DNA from: an uncultured Arachnia sp.
GTDB taxonomy: Bacteria > Actinomycetota > Actinomycetes > Propionibacteriales > Propionibacteriaceae
Length of the DNA: 64,000 nt
Assembly: GCA_947493705.1 (NCBI GenBank)
Contig: CANLSH010000009.1
Coordinates: forward strand, 45,627 to 109,626
Direction of reading: 5' to 3'
Part shown: positions 16,681 through 25,322 of the stretch, one piece after another
Layout: the number at the start of each line of letters is the position of its first letter
Position numbering within the stretch: position 1 is the first letter of the stretch
Made by a program: the position numbers and the translations under genes
Notes under the pieces: generated by a model
What the model was told of the DNA's origin: nothing
The model's input: the letters and a program-made list of their open reading frames with translations, nothing else
Database searches by the model: none

Positions 16681-17466
16681 CTACACATCCGAGAGTGCGG
16701 TGCGGCAGGTGCAGTCCGGCTCATCCGGGACTTGTTCCACGATGGCAGCCAGGGCTGTCTTGATGCGTGGCTGCGCCTCAGCGACGCGACGCCACACCAT
16801 GCCGGCGTTGACCGGCTCGTCCTGGACCCCCTCGATCCCGGCGTCCAGATCTGAGACGAATGAGATGTTGAGTACACACATGGCCTGTTCACAGGCCAAC
16901 GCCGTCTCCGGATGCTGCGTCATGGACAGCACATCCCAGCCCATCTTCTGGAACCACTGGGATTCGGCGCGTGTGGAGAAGCGGGGTCCCTGGATGACCA
17001 CTGACGTTCCGGATGGGTGGAACGTCTCTCCCAGATTCTCGAAAGCCCCGATCGCCAGCGCGCGTAGGTGCGGGCAGTAGGGGTCCGCCACGGAGATGTG
17101 GACCACCTCGGGTCCCTCGAAGAATGTGTCCGGCCGTCCCCACGTGCGGTCGACGAACTGGTCCGTCAGGACGAATTGGCCGGGCGCGAAGTCTGCGCGC
17201 AGGGAGCCCACCGTCGATGAGGTGATGACTGTGCGGCATCCCAGCGCGTGCAGCGCTGCGAGATTGGCGCGGTAGTTGATCAGGTGGGGCGGGACTGCGT
17301 GACCGGCGCCATGGCGTGTCAGGAAGGCCACGTCGCGTCCGGCGAGCCTGCCGAGCGAGATGGGGCTCGACGGTGTTCCCCACGGCGTCTCCACCTCACG
17401 CTGTTCGGCGTCCTCGATGAGTTCGTAGAGGCCTGAGCCCCCGATGATGCCAATGGGTCCGGTCAC
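16681..17466 (-). CDS. mtnP: S-methyl-5'-thioadenosine phosphorylase
   Basis: 261 residues, GTG start. It begins IGIIGGSGLYELIEDA (about residues 5-20). The phosphate site LTRHGAGHAVPPHLINYRAN (about 53-72) has the H-x-x-P-x-x-I-N-Y pattern of MTAP/PNP family II. FSTRAESQWFQKMGWDVLSMTQHPE carries the EA/ES...G..V.SMT motif; human-type PNP would have N-x-x-E here. It splits methylthioadenosine (and 5'-deoxyadenosine) with phosphate to adenine and MTR 1-phosphate, the MtnA substrate. It is encoded convergently to the mtnA operon and followed upstream by the deaminase gene, 17 bp apart. Confidence 0.93.
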   Translation of the reverse strand: MTGPIGIIGGSGLYELIEDAEQREVETPWGTPSSPISLGRLAGRDVAFLTRHGAGHAVPPHLINYRANLAALHALGCRTVITSSTVGSLRADFAPGQFVLTDQFVDRTWGRPDTFFEGPEVVHISVADPYCPHLRALAIGAFENLGETFHPSGTSVVIQGPRFSTRAESQWFQKMGWDVLSMTQHPETALACEQAMCVLNISFVSDLDAGIEGVQDEPVNAGMVWRRVAEAQPRIKTALAAIVEQVPDEPDCTCRTALSDV

Positions 17467-17483
17467 GGTGTTCCTCCTGGGTG

Positions 17484-18821
17484 TCAGCCGGCGTTGCCCG
17501 GCTCGTTGAGTGCTGGGCGGTGCAAGCGTTGCCCGGCTTCGTTGGCGCGTTGGCGGACTGCGGTCTCATCGAGGGTCGTGAGGACGCCGTCGGACATGAG
17601 GCACTGGCCGCCCACAAAAACGTGGGTGACGTCGTTGCCGCGCGCGGCGAAGGTCAAAAACGACGCAGGGGACAGAACCGGCGTGGCGTGGGGCACGCTG
17701 GTGGTGACGGCAATGACGTCGGCGCAGCGCCCCGTGGCCAGTAGCCCGGCATCCGGAAAACCGACAGCGGCGGCGCCGTCGAGCGTCGCCATCTGCAGGA
17801 CCTGGCCGCTCCTGATGACGTCCGGCTGCTGACGGACCCCGCGGTGGATGATGGCGGCGGCCCTGATCTCCTCGAACATGTCCAGCGAGTTGTTGGAGGC
17901 TGCGCCGTCCGTGCCGAGCCCCACGGTGAGGCCTGCGGCCAGCAGCTCGGGGAGTGGCGCGATGCCGGAGCCCAGCTTCATGTTCGACACCGGATTGTGT
18001 GCCACCGCGGCACCGTGGCCAGCGAGCAGCTCGATGTCCTCCGATGTGGCGTGGACGGCGTGCGCCACCAGCGTTGGCACGTCGAAGACCCCCCGGCGCG
18101 CGGCGAGGGCCACGGGCGTGGCACCGTGGCTGGCACGACACTGCTCCACCTCGGCGGCGGATTCCGACAAGTGGATGTGCACTCCGAGCCCGTGGCGATC
18201 CGCGCGTCGTGCCACCTCGGTCAGCATCTCCGGCGAGCAGGTGTAGACGGCGTGTGGTCCGTACCGGATGCGGATGCGCTCCTCGCCCTGGAATGTCGAT
18301 GCCAGGTGTTCGGCGTGGTCCAGGGCCTGTCGGCCGGTCATGGGGTTCACGGAGGCGAATCCGATGGCGTCGAAGTCGAACATGGAATGGGCGGCGACGA
18401 CCCGCATACCGGAGTCTTTGACGGCGCCGAGCAGCGTCTCGTCCCAGTGATACATGTCCGCAAACGTCGTCGTTCCGGAGCGGATCATCTCCACCAGGGA
18501 AAGACGCAGACCCGCCAGCACGTCGTCGTGGGTGAGCTTCTGCTCCACGGCCTGGACCTGACCCAGCCAGGTGTGGAGGTCCTCGTCGTCGCACGTGCTG
18601 CGCAGCAGCGTCATCGCCGAGTGGCTGTGGGAGTTCACCAAGCCGGGCATGAGGACGTGACCGGAGAGGTCGACGTCCTCGATTCCCGCGGGCCCACGGG
18701 AGGGACCCACGTAGGTGATGATTCCGTGCCGGTCGAAGGCGACCTCGCCGTCCAGGATGGGTGGGTCCGCCGCATCACCGGTGTGGACAGTTGCGCCAAC
18801 GAGACGTGTGGCGTCAGCCAT
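17484..18821 (-). CDS. 5'-methylthioadenosine/S-adenosylhomocysteine deaminase-type amidohydrolase
   Basis: 445 residues. Metal ligands of the amidohydrolase superfamily are visible: PGLVNSHSHSAM (HxH, about residues 57-68), HIHLSESAAEV (His and Glu, about 210-220), VAHAVHATSEDI, and GLGTDGAASNNSLDMFEEIR (Asp, about 298-317). The last segment is characteristic of the MtaD/SsnA/TrzN branch. It deaminates MTA, SAH or related adenosines to inosine forms. Beside MtnP and a second phosphorylase, it would give a second route (MTA to MTI to MTR 1-phosphate). The exact substrate is inferred from context. Confidence 0.88.
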   Translation of the reverse strand: MADATRLVGATVHTGDAADPPILDGEVAFDRHGIITYVGPSRGPAGIEDVDLSGHVLMPGLVNSHSHSAMTLLRSTCDDEDLHTWLGQVQAVEQKLTHDDVLAGLRLSLVEMIRSGTTTFADMYHWDETLLGAVKDSGMRVVAAHSMFDFDAIGFASVNPMTGRQALDHAEHLASTFQGEERIRIRYGPHAVYTCSPEMLTEVARRADRHGLGVHIHLSESAAEVEQCRASHGATPVALAARRGVFDVPTLVAHAVHATSEDIELLAGHGAAVAHNPVSNMKLGSGIAPLPELLAAGLTVGLGTDGAASNNSLDMFEEIRAAAIIHRGVRQQPDVIRSGQVLQMATLDGAAAVGFPDAGLLATGRCADVIAVTTSVPHATPVLSPASFLTFAARGNDVTHVFVGGQCLMSDGVLTTLDETAVRQRANEAGQRLHRPALNEPGNAG

Positions 18822-18869
18822 GATGGTCCTCCTGCTGGTTCGGAAGTACGTGGAAACTCATCGTGGGAA

Positions 18870-19649
18870 TCACCACGCCGGAACTGCCGTCATGCCACCG
18901 TCAACCACCAGATCATGGCCGCTGATCCATGAGGCCAGGGGAGAGGCGAGGAAGACGCAGGCGTCCGCGACGTCCTGCGGAGTTCCCGTGCGCTTGAGGG
19001 GTACAGCGCTCAGCCATGACTGCCGACCCTGGGGCCACGACTCTGCGAGGTCCCCGCGGTCGATGAGACCGGGAGAGACGGTGTTGACCCGGATCCCGTG
19101 CACTCCGAGCTCCAGGGCGGCCGACCGCGCGTGCATTTTCACTGCCGCCTTCGATGCGGCGTAGTGCGCGTGCTGGGCGGCTGGAAGACTCGCTTCGACG
19201 GAGGCGATGTGGGTGATGGAGCCTCCGTCGTTGCGCTGCATGATTCTCGACGCCGCTTGTGTCATGGCGAAGGTCCCGGTCAGGTTGACGTCAATGACGT
19301 CCCGCCACTCGTCGACGGTCATCTCTTCCAGGGCCCGGAGCGGTTGGACTCCGGCATTGTTCACCAGTGCGTCGAGTCGACCGAAGTGATCGACGGCAGT
19401 CCGGACGACGGAGGTGCACTCGTCCATGGTGCGGATGTCCCCACGAGCCGTGATCACGGATGCTCCGGAGGATATGAGTTCGTCGGCGAGGAGCTGTGCC
19501 CTCTGGTCGTCCGAGCGATGATGGATGACCACAGCCGCACCTGCCTCCGCGAAGCGCCGTACGAGACCGCTGCCGATTCCTCCATCGCCGCCAGTGATGA
19601 GGGCGACTGTGCCACCCATGTCCGGCAGGTACTGGTGTCGGGGCGTCAT
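18870..19649 (-). CDS. short-chain dehydrogenase/reductase
   Basis: 259 residues, classical SDR. Cofactor site ALITGGDGGIGSGLVRRFAEAG (in part TGGDGGIG, about residues 19-26); NNAG at about 95; catalytic Ser in ITHIASVEAS; YAASKAAVKMHAR holds Tyr-x-x-x-Lys (about 160-165); the end VDGGMTAVPAW is typical. The ATG at 19647-19649 has GGAG upstream. It is divergent from gntR and shares the operator region, so it belongs to the salvage regulon. It may reduce the aldehyde released by the aldolase or oxidise a released sugar. Neither is shown by sequence. Confidence 0.85.
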   Translation of the reverse strand: MTPRHQYLPDMGGTVALITGGDGGIGSGLVRRFAEAGAAVVIHHRSDDQRAQLLADELISSGASVITARGDIRTMDECTSVVRTAVDHFGRLDALVNNAGVQPLRALEEMTVDEWRDVIDVNLTGTFAMTQAASRIMQRNDGGSITHIASVEASLPAAQHAHYAASKAAVKMHARSAALELGVHGIRVNTVSPGLIDRGDLAESWPQGRQSWLSAVPLKRTGTPQDVADACVFLASPLASWISGHDLVVDGGMTAVPAW

Positions 19650-19665
19650 TGCTGCTCCTGTAGCT

Positions 19666-19680
19666 GGTTATCAGACAACC
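19666..19680. promoter_or_regulatory. operator in the SDR/gntR divergent promoter region
   Basis: GGTTATCAGACAACC is an imperfect inverted repeat (GGTT...AACC) that matches the mtnA operator core at 9477-9491. TATATAGG, which could be a -10 box for gntR, follows at 19681-19688. Position between two divergent starts suits control of both genes and gntR autoregulation. Confidence 0.7.
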
Positions 19681-19746
19681 TATATAGGACATCATCCTTG
19701 CATCAAAGGCCGCTGCTGGGCGAGACTGAAAGCCAAAGAGCGGAGC

Positions 19747-20520
19747 ATGATGTCGTTTGAGAGTGCTGGTCCCCGAGCCCGGGAAGCCACCACAACCCCT
19801 TCGCGGTCACTGCGCACCGCCAAGCTGGGAACCCGGCTCGTGGAGAGTTTGCGTGATCGTATTCGGGACGGGGAATGGGCTGAGGGTGACAGGCTCCCCA
19901 CGGAGGCGCAGTTGGCTGAGGAGTACTCGGTGTCCCGGTACACGGTGCGCACAGCACTCAATCGACTTGAGACGCAAGGTATGACCATCACTCGGCACGG
20001 GTTGGGGACGTTCGTGTCGCCGCTGGGCAGTTCCATCACCGCGGGCCTGCAGGAGTTGCGTTCCATGATGGACACCATCAGGGCCCATGGCATGGAACCC
20101 GAGATGCAGTACCGCGATGTCCGGTTCCGGTCCACCACGGATGAGGAAGCTGATGCCCTCGGGGTTCCCGCCGACACGCAGGTGCTCTCCACGGAGAGGC
20201 TTGTGCTGGCCGACGGCGCCACGGTTGCGTACTCCTACGAGGTGATCCCCGCCGAGCTGCTGCCAGCAGACCTCCGGGCGGAGGACGTCAGTGGCTCGCT
20301 CTTTGCGCTGCTCGACGAAGTGGGCTCCGGGCCTCATTCGGCCATCGCCGAGATCCATGCCGCGAGCGGACCTGAGATCGGGTGGGGAGAACGTCCGCAT
20401 GAACAGGTCTACGTCCTGCTGCAACAGGTCCACTACACCGAGCATGGGCGCGTGGTGGTCTTCTCACGGACATACTTTCCCGAGGGACGATTTCAATTCT
20501 CGATTCTGCGGGTTCGCTGA
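19747..20520 (+). CDS. GntR-family (HutC/UTRA type) transcriptional regulator
   Basis: 257 residues from the ATG at 19747; the next codon is also ATG, and the GGAG at 19742-19745 fits that second one better. The winged-helix domain spans about residues 25-95 (RIRDGEWAEGDRLPTEAQLAEEYSVSRYTVRTALNRLE, in part LPTEAQLAEEYSVSRYTVR). The UTRA effector domain follows (EADALGVPADTQVLSTERLVLADG ... VVVFSRTYFPEGRFQFSIL). HutC-type regulators release DNA on binding a pathway ligand. It sits in the middle of the salvage genes and is co-oriented with the aldolase 31 bp downstream. Confidence 0.92.
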   Translation: MMSFESAGPRAREATTTPSRSLRTAKLGTRLVESLRDRIRDGEWAEGDRLPTEAQLAEEYSVSRYTVRTALNRLETQGMTITRHGLGTFVSPLGSSITAGLQELRSMMDTIRAHGMEPEMQYRDVRFRSTTDEEADALGVPADTQVLSTERLVLADGATVAYSYEVIPAELLPADLRAEDVSGSLFALLDEVGSGPHSAIAEIHAASGPEIGWGERPHEQVYVLLQQVHYTEHGRVVVFSRTYFPEGRFQFSILRVR

Positions 20521-20551
20521 CCCACCGTCCACGACTGGAGGAACGTAGAAC

Positions 20552-21187
20552 ATGAATCTGACTCACGCAGAGCAGGGTCTCGTTGAAGACATGACAGACG
20601 CGGCCCGGACCGCGGTGGAGCAGGGGCTGGTGCAGGCCACGGGTGGCAACTTCTCAGCCCGCGAGCCGGACTCCGACAGGTTCCTGGTCACGGCCTCCGG
20701 ATCGCGGCTCGACCGGCTCTCTTCGGAGGACTTCTCTGTGGTGGCTACTGAGGACGGAGCGGTTGTCGGCGGATCCGGCCGACCCTCCAGCGAATGGAAG
20801 CTCCACCAGCGCATGTACTGGTCCCGCCCGGATGTCAACGCCGTCGTACACGTCCATCCCCAGTTCGCCATCCTGCTCGACGTGTTGGGGCATCCCCTGC
20901 GCTTCCTGACGCTCGACCATGCCTTCTACGTCGGCTCGGCCGGACGCGTTCCCTTCTATGCGAATGGCAGCGACGAGTTGGCTGACGAAACAGCCGAACA
21001 GATGCGACATCACAATGCCGTCATCCTCGCGAACCATGGCTGCTCCACCGTCGGAGATGACGTGCTCATGGCCTTCAGGCGCGCCACGCTGCTGGAGGAG
21101 GCGGCCAAGATGACATACAACGCGTTGCTGCTCGGCGACCACACGACGGACTGGGACACCGATGGCGTTCAGCTCATGCATGACTGA
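20552..21187 (+). CDS. class II aldolase (FucA/Ald2-like)
   Basis: 211 residues. Aldolase_II features: TGGNFSARE (about residues 30-38), SSEWKLHQRMY with a catalytic Glu/His region, zinc ligands VVHVHPQFAI (HxH, about 97-106), and VILANHGCSTVGDDV with the third His. In the DHAP shunt of R. rubrum and E. coli, an Ald2 enzyme of this family cleaves 5-methylthioribulose 1-phosphate or 5-deoxyribulose 1-phosphate to DHAP plus an aldehyde. Linkage to mtnA, mtnP and the GntR operator supports that function here. MtnB (dehydratase) belongs to the same superfamily and is the alternative, but no mtnC/mtnD partners are seen. Confidence 0.85.
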   Translation: MNLTHAEQGLVEDMTDAARTAVEQGLVQATGGNFSAREPDSDRFLVTASGSRLDRLSSEDFSVVATEDGAVVGGSGRPSSEWKLHQRMYWSRPDVNAVVHVHPQFAILLDVLGHPLRFLTLDHAFYVGSAGRVPFYANGSDELADETAEQMRHHNAVILANHGCSTVGDDVLMAFRRATLLEEAAKMTYNALLLGDHTTDWDTDGVQLMHD

Positions 21188-21242
21188 GCCAACGGCGTTG
21201 TTGCTGAACCTCCTTGCGTGATCGCTGTCGTGGAATCAATGC

Positions 21243-22472
21243 TCAGCTGAGCCCGTAGGCCTTGTGGACCAGCCAGATGGGGTGCACGGTCTTGACCCCT
21301 GAGCCCTGCTCTATCTGCCAGCGGCAGGTCTCCGTGTCGCAGACCGCGATGCCCTCCTCGGTCTCCCTGATCATGTCGAACAGCGGCTTACCGACGGCTT
21401 GGGCGATGTCGTACTTTTCCTTCTTCAGGCCGTAGGTGCCGGCGATGCCGCAGCAGGCACGTCCGGATTCAAGGACCTTCACGCCGGGGATCATCTCCAT
21501 CACGGTGATGGCTGGCATGCCCATGCCCTGGCTCTTCAGCTGGCACGGGGCGTGGTACGGCACTGTGATGTCGTTCCGGGCGAAATCCGTGGGCAACTCG
21601 CCGTCCTCGTGGAGTTCAAGGAGGAACTCGGAGATTTCGCGCATCCGGGTGCCGACGTCGTGGAGTTTGTCCTCGTCGACGCCCATGATCTCGTGTGCCT
21701 CGTGCTTCAGCATTCCCGCGCACGATCCCGACGCGGACACAATCGTCAGGTCGCGCCCGCCCTTGCGGAGCTGGTCGCACAGCTTCAGGACGCTCTTGGT
21801 GGCCTCGTCGAACAGGCCGTTGCTCTGCTGGGCAAGTCCGCAGCAGCCCTGTTTGGGCACGATGACCTCGTAGCCCAGATGTTGAAGCACCTCGACCGTC
21901 TTGATGCTGGTCTCCACCTCGAAATAGCCACCCGCACAGCCGTGGAAGAACACCACCGGGCCGCGGGTCCGGGGTGTGGGCGGGGGTTGGTGCTTCTTCA
22001 TCCAGCCCTGAAAGCTTTGGGAGCGTGCTGTTGGCATCGGTGCGTTGCGGTGGATGCCGATGGTCTTCTCCACGGCGAAGCGCAACGGCTTGACCTTGAG
22101 CGCTGCGTTGGCGATGGGCGCCACAGGCGTCATCACCCGGCCCATCAGGGTGGCTCGGCTGACGAGCTGATCGCGGAGCGGCATGTTGTCCTCCTTCATG
22201 ACCGCGCGCGCCTGGCTGTTCAGCTCGGCAATCTGCACGCCCTGCGGGCATGCCAGTGTGCAGGCGCCACAGGAACTGCAGTAGTCCACCGAATGGTCGA
22301 CGGACTCGCCGTCGCGGAACCTCTCGGCCTGCGGACCCACGAACTTGGGTCCGGGGAACAGCGGCGTCACGGCGGACACCGGGCAGGCCGTCTCGCAGAT
22401 CGTGCACTTGATACAGGCGTCGAGCGTGGCGCGCGTCAGTACCGCCTTGGGGAATTCGAGTGGTTCAGGCAT
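21243..22472 (-). CDS. glpC: anaerobic glycerol-3-phosphate dehydrogenase subunit C
   Basis: 409 residues. Two 4Fe-4S motifs lie near the N-terminus: CIKCTICETACPV (Cys 20-30) and CSSCGACTLACPQG (about residues 65-78). Two CCG-domain cysteine clusters follow (GCCGLAQQ and ACCGIAGTYG), with CAGGYFEVET before the first. GlpC is the membrane-bound iron-sulfur subunit that passes electrons from GlpAB to menaquinone. It overlaps glpB by 8 bp. The set lets the cell oxidise glycerol 3-phosphate to DHAP without oxygen. Confidence 0.93.
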   Translation of the reverse strand: MPEPLEFPKAVLTRATLDACIKCTICETACPVSAVTPLFPGPKFVGPQAERFRDGESVDHSVDYCSSCGACTLACPQGVQIAELNSQARAVMKEDNMPLRDQLVSRATLMGRVMTPVAPIANAALKVKPLRFAVEKTIGIHRNAPMPTARSQSFQGWMKKHQPPPTPRTRGPVVFFHGCAGGYFEVETSIKTVEVLQHLGYEVIVPKQGCCGLAQQSNGLFDEATKSVLKLCDQLRKGGRDLTIVSASGSCAGMLKHEAHEIMGVDEDKLHDVGTRMREISEFLLELHEDGELPTDFARNDITVPYHAPCQLKSQGMGMPAITVMEMIPGVKVLESGRACCGIAGTYGLKKEKYDIAQAVGKPLFDMIRETEEGIAVCDTETCRWQIEQGSGVKTVHPIWLVHKAYGLS

Positions 22473-23748
22473 GGTGTGCTCCCTCCAGGTTCTGTGCGGA
22501 TTCAGCGATGGCGTCCGCTGCCCGTACGGCGCTCGCCAGCGCGATGCCGTCTCCCGATTTCTCCCGCCAACGGTTGGCGCCGGCCAGGATTCCGCCGGCC
22601 ACGTGCAGGTTGTCGTGGACGATGTTGCTGTCGGAATCCAGCGCCCGCATGTCGTGGTCGAACCGGACGCCGACGGAGAACAGCGGCTGCTCCGCGCTGT
22701 GGTCCGCGAGTACCAGATCGCCGTCGGGCACCCAGAGCGGCAGCCCGAGCGTCGGTTCGCTCACCAACATGTAAGAGTCCATTTCGATGCCGCCCGATTC
22801 GAAACCGCCGGGGGCGAACACGAAATGCTCACCGGCGTAGTCGGTGGGGCGGCCGGTGGTGCCCACCGTCAGCGACGTGATGCGCGAGCCGTCGGTGTTG
22901 GCGCACAGCACCGGACTGCCCAGCACGATGCGCACCCGTTCCCTCTTGGCGATCCCGGTGAGTGCGTCATTGATGCGCATGCCGGGCACCGATGGGGGAA
23001 TGGTCGGAATCTCGAAGACGGGCTGGCCCAGCTGGGAGGCGATGTCGGCGAAGGCACCCGCGTCGGCCAGGCCGAGCACGCCCGGAAGTCCGATGGTTTC
23101 GTCCGGCTGCACCACGCGCTTCAGGGCCTCGACGAAGCGCTTCCGGTAGGCGGGGTCGTCCAGGGCCCGGGCGTAGTACAGGGGAGTGGAGTCCACCTCG
23201 CCCTCGCGGGCGGGTAGGTCCAGCCAGGCAGCGCGCGTGCTGACGCGGCCGCCACCGGGCAGTTCAGTACGCGCGACGTTGCCAGCGATGAGCTCTGGCC
23301 AGAAGTCCTTGAGCTGGCGCAGTCCGACGAACACCATCTTCTTGCCGGCCGTGCATTCGCCGTCGACCATGCTGGTCTGGGGGAGCGCCGTCGGCCGTAG
23401 CGCGCCGATGGCGGTGGGCAAGAGGTAGTTGCGCGACAGCTCGCCGACGAACATCTCCGGCAGCAGTTCCTGCAGGAATTCGGCGCCGGCGCGGACGTCG
23501 TCGGCGTTCAGGGTGGCGTAGGGGTGGTGGGCATGGGCCTGCCCGTAGGCGGTCACGGCGGACAGCGGGTCATCGAGGACGCGCTCAGGCGAGTAGCCCA
23601 GGACATCGACGGTGCCCTGACCGAGTTGGATCCCGCCGATGCCTTTGGTCACCAGCGTCACGTCCATGCCCGCTTGTCGGAGCCGGATGGCGCTGACGAG
23701 TCCGGCCATCCCGGCGCCGACGACCACCGCGCGATCTCTGGAGTTCAT
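22465..23748 (-). CDS. glpB: anaerobic glycerol-3-phosphate dehydrogenase subunit B
   Basis: 427 residues from the ATG at 23746-23748, which overlaps the glpA stop by 1 bp (TGATG). The open frame extends upstream, but only inside glpA. The FAD/NAD-binding fold starts AVVVGAGMAGLVSAIRLRQAG (in part VVGAGMAGLVSAIRL, about residues 8-22). IGGIQLGQGTVDVLGYSPERV and the end FSVGVRFDHDMRALD...NLHVAGGILAGANRW match GlpB. It is the flavin-containing partner of GlpA in the soluble dehydrogenase dimer. Confidence 0.92.
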   Translation of the reverse strand: MNSRDRAVVVGAGMAGLVSAIRLRQAGMDVTLVTKGIGGIQLGQGTVDVLGYSPERVLDDPLSAVTAYGQAHAHHPYATLNADDVRAGAEFLQELLPEMFVGELSRNYLLPTAIGALRPTALPQTSMVDGECTAGKKMVFVGLRQLKDFWPELIAGNVARTELPGGGRVSTRAAWLDLPAREGEVDSTPLYYARALDDPAYRKRFVEALKRVVQPDETIGLPGVLGLADAGAFADIASQLGQPVFEIPTIPPSVPGMRINDALTGIAKRERVRIVLGSPVLCANTDGSRITSLTVGTTGRPTDYAGEHFVFAPGGFESGGIEMDSYMLVSEPTLGLPLWVPDGDLVLADHSAEQPLFSVGVRFDHDMRALDSDSNIVHDNLHVAGGILAGANRWREKSGDGIALASAVRAADAIAESAQNLEGAHHA

Positions 23749-25322
23749 CACAGCACCGCCTGTTCGGGTTCGGGAAGATGATCGATGTCGAGGGTGCCGG
23801 AGAAGATCCACTGGTCCAGCGCGGTTTGTCGCACCTGGGCGCCGTAGAGGATGGGCCACAGGCCGATCCAACGGTTCTTGATGAACAACTCCAAAAGGCC
23901 GCTGGCGCGTTCGACGTCCACGACCTCCTCGTGCAGCGCCAGGCCAGCCGCGCGGGATGCGCAGAAGCCACCCTGGCAGGGCCCCATGCCCATGCGGGTC
24001 AGGCGGCGGATGTCGTCGAAGTTCGCGCTCGGGCGGGCGTGCAGTTCCTCCACATAGTTCTTGCGGGTCATCAGCTCGCATTCGCAGATGATCTGTTCAT
24101 CCATGCGGTCCGCCTCACGCTCCTTGAGGCGGTGGGTGACCACGTAGGTCTTGCCCGGATCGGACTTGGGTACGGCCTCCTCGGCGGTGTGGCAGGGGCG
24201 TTTGTCTCCGAGTTGCGCGCACATGTCGTCGACGACGTTCTCGGCCATCAGACGATAGGTGGTGAGTTTGCCGCCGGTGATGGTCAGCAAGCCCTTCAAC
24301 CCGTCGCGCTCGTGGTGGTCGATGATGCTCATGCCACGACTCATGTGCCGGGTGTCCGCCGCCCCTACTCGCGTGTCCTTCACCAGCGGACGTGCACCCG
24401 CCCACGCGTGCACCGCCCGGGCGTTCCGGAAGCCGGGGACCAGCGCTTCGCCAGCATCCATCATCTCCTGCACCTCGTCTGCCGGGATGGTGAGCTTGTC
24501 GGCGTCGGAGGCCTTGACGTCGGTGGTGCCGATGATGCTGACGGTGTGGACGGGGACGAGGATGTCGCCGTCGGTGGGGTAGATGCAGCGGTTGACGACG
24601 GTGTTCACCAGCCGGTGGTTCATCGCGATCATGATCCCGCGGCCGGGCACCACCTCGACGTCGTGGCAGCCAGCCATTGCCGCGATCTCACCGGACCAGG
24701 GTCCGCCGCAGTTAATAACGAAGGTGCAGTCGATGTGGACGTCCTCACCGGACTTGCGGTCGTGCGCCCGGACGCGGCGCACCTGGTCGTCGTCGCGGTC
24801 GATGCCCGTGACCTCGTGGTAGGGGAGTATCTGGGCGCCGTACGCCTTCGCTGAGTTCGCGGCGCCCCACGTCATCTGCCACCCGTCGACGGCCCCGTCC
24901 TCGACGGCGATCGCGCGTGAGATGCCCGGGTTCAGCCGCGGTTCCTGGCGCAGCGCCTGGGCGACGGGAATCTCCTCCGCAGGCACCTTCGCCGCCGTCG
25001 CGCCTGCGAGGAACTTGTCGGGGAACTCCGGGTCGTCGCCCGGGGTGGAGACGAACAGGCCGCCGGTGGTTTCCACGGCGTCGGCGTGGATGCGCGTGAC
25101 GATGGCGTTCTCCTCCGCGCATTCGGTGGCCGATCGGGGGTCGCTGACCACGTAGCGACCTCCGGAGTGCAGCAGCCCGTGGTAGCGGCCGGTGGTGCCC
25201 TGGGCCAGGTCCGCGCGATCCAGCAGCACGGCGCGGTAGCCGCGCATCGCGACATCGCGCACCACACCGGCGCCTGTGGCGCCACCGCCGATCACCACGA
25301 CATCAGTGTCGATCGTTCTCAC
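23748..25322 (-). CDS. glpA: anaerobic glycerol-3-phosphate dehydrogenase subunit A
   Basis: 524 residues, GTG start with AGGAGG upstream. The FAD-binding site is DVVVIGGGATGAGVVRDVAM (about residues 7-26), followed by LAQGTTGRYHGLLHSGGRYV and ITGGKLTTYRLMAENVVDDM. A C-terminal BFD-like iron-sulfur domain has the cysteines in IICECELM and GPCQGGFCASRAAGL (about 415-460). It oxidises glycerol 3-phosphate to DHAP. It is the first gene of glpABC and lies divergent to an AraC-type regulator. Confidence 0.94.
   Translation of the reverse strand: MRTIDTDVVVIGGGATGAGVVRDVAMRGYRAVLLDRADLAQGTTGRYHGLLHSGGRYVVSDPRSATECAEENAIVTRIHADAVETTGGLFVSTPGDDPEFPDKFLAGATAAKVPAEEIPVAQALRQEPRLNPGISRAIAVEDGAVDGWQMTWGAANSAKAYGAQILPYHEVTGIDRDDDQVRRVRAHDRKSGEDVHIDCTFVINCGGPWSGEIAAMAGCHDVEVVPGRGIMIAMNHRLVNTVVNRCIYPTDGDILVPVHTVSIIGTTDVKASDADKLTIPADEVQEMMDAGEALVPGFRNARAVHAWAGARPLVKDTRVGAADTRHMSRGMSIIDHHERDGLKGLLTITGGKLTTYRLMAENVVDDMCAQLGDKRPCHTAEEAVPKSDPGKTYVVTHRLKEREADRMDEQIICECELMTRKNYVEELHARPSANFDDIRRLTRMGMGPCQGGFCASRAAGLALHEEVVDVERASGLLELFIKNRWIGLWPILYGAQVRQTALDQWIFSGTLDIDHLPEPEQAVL

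Noticed and set aside
20552..21187. MtnB (methylthioribulose-1-phosphate dehydratase) as identity of the class II aldolase
   Set aside because: Same superfamily, but no mtnC, mtnD or mtnE genes are nearby; an aldolase of the DHAP shunt fits better, although not proven.
23778..24854. 358-codon plus-strand frame opposite glpA, Val/Asp/His-rich
   Set aside because: Composition is that of a frame shadow; glpA on the other strand has all family motifs.
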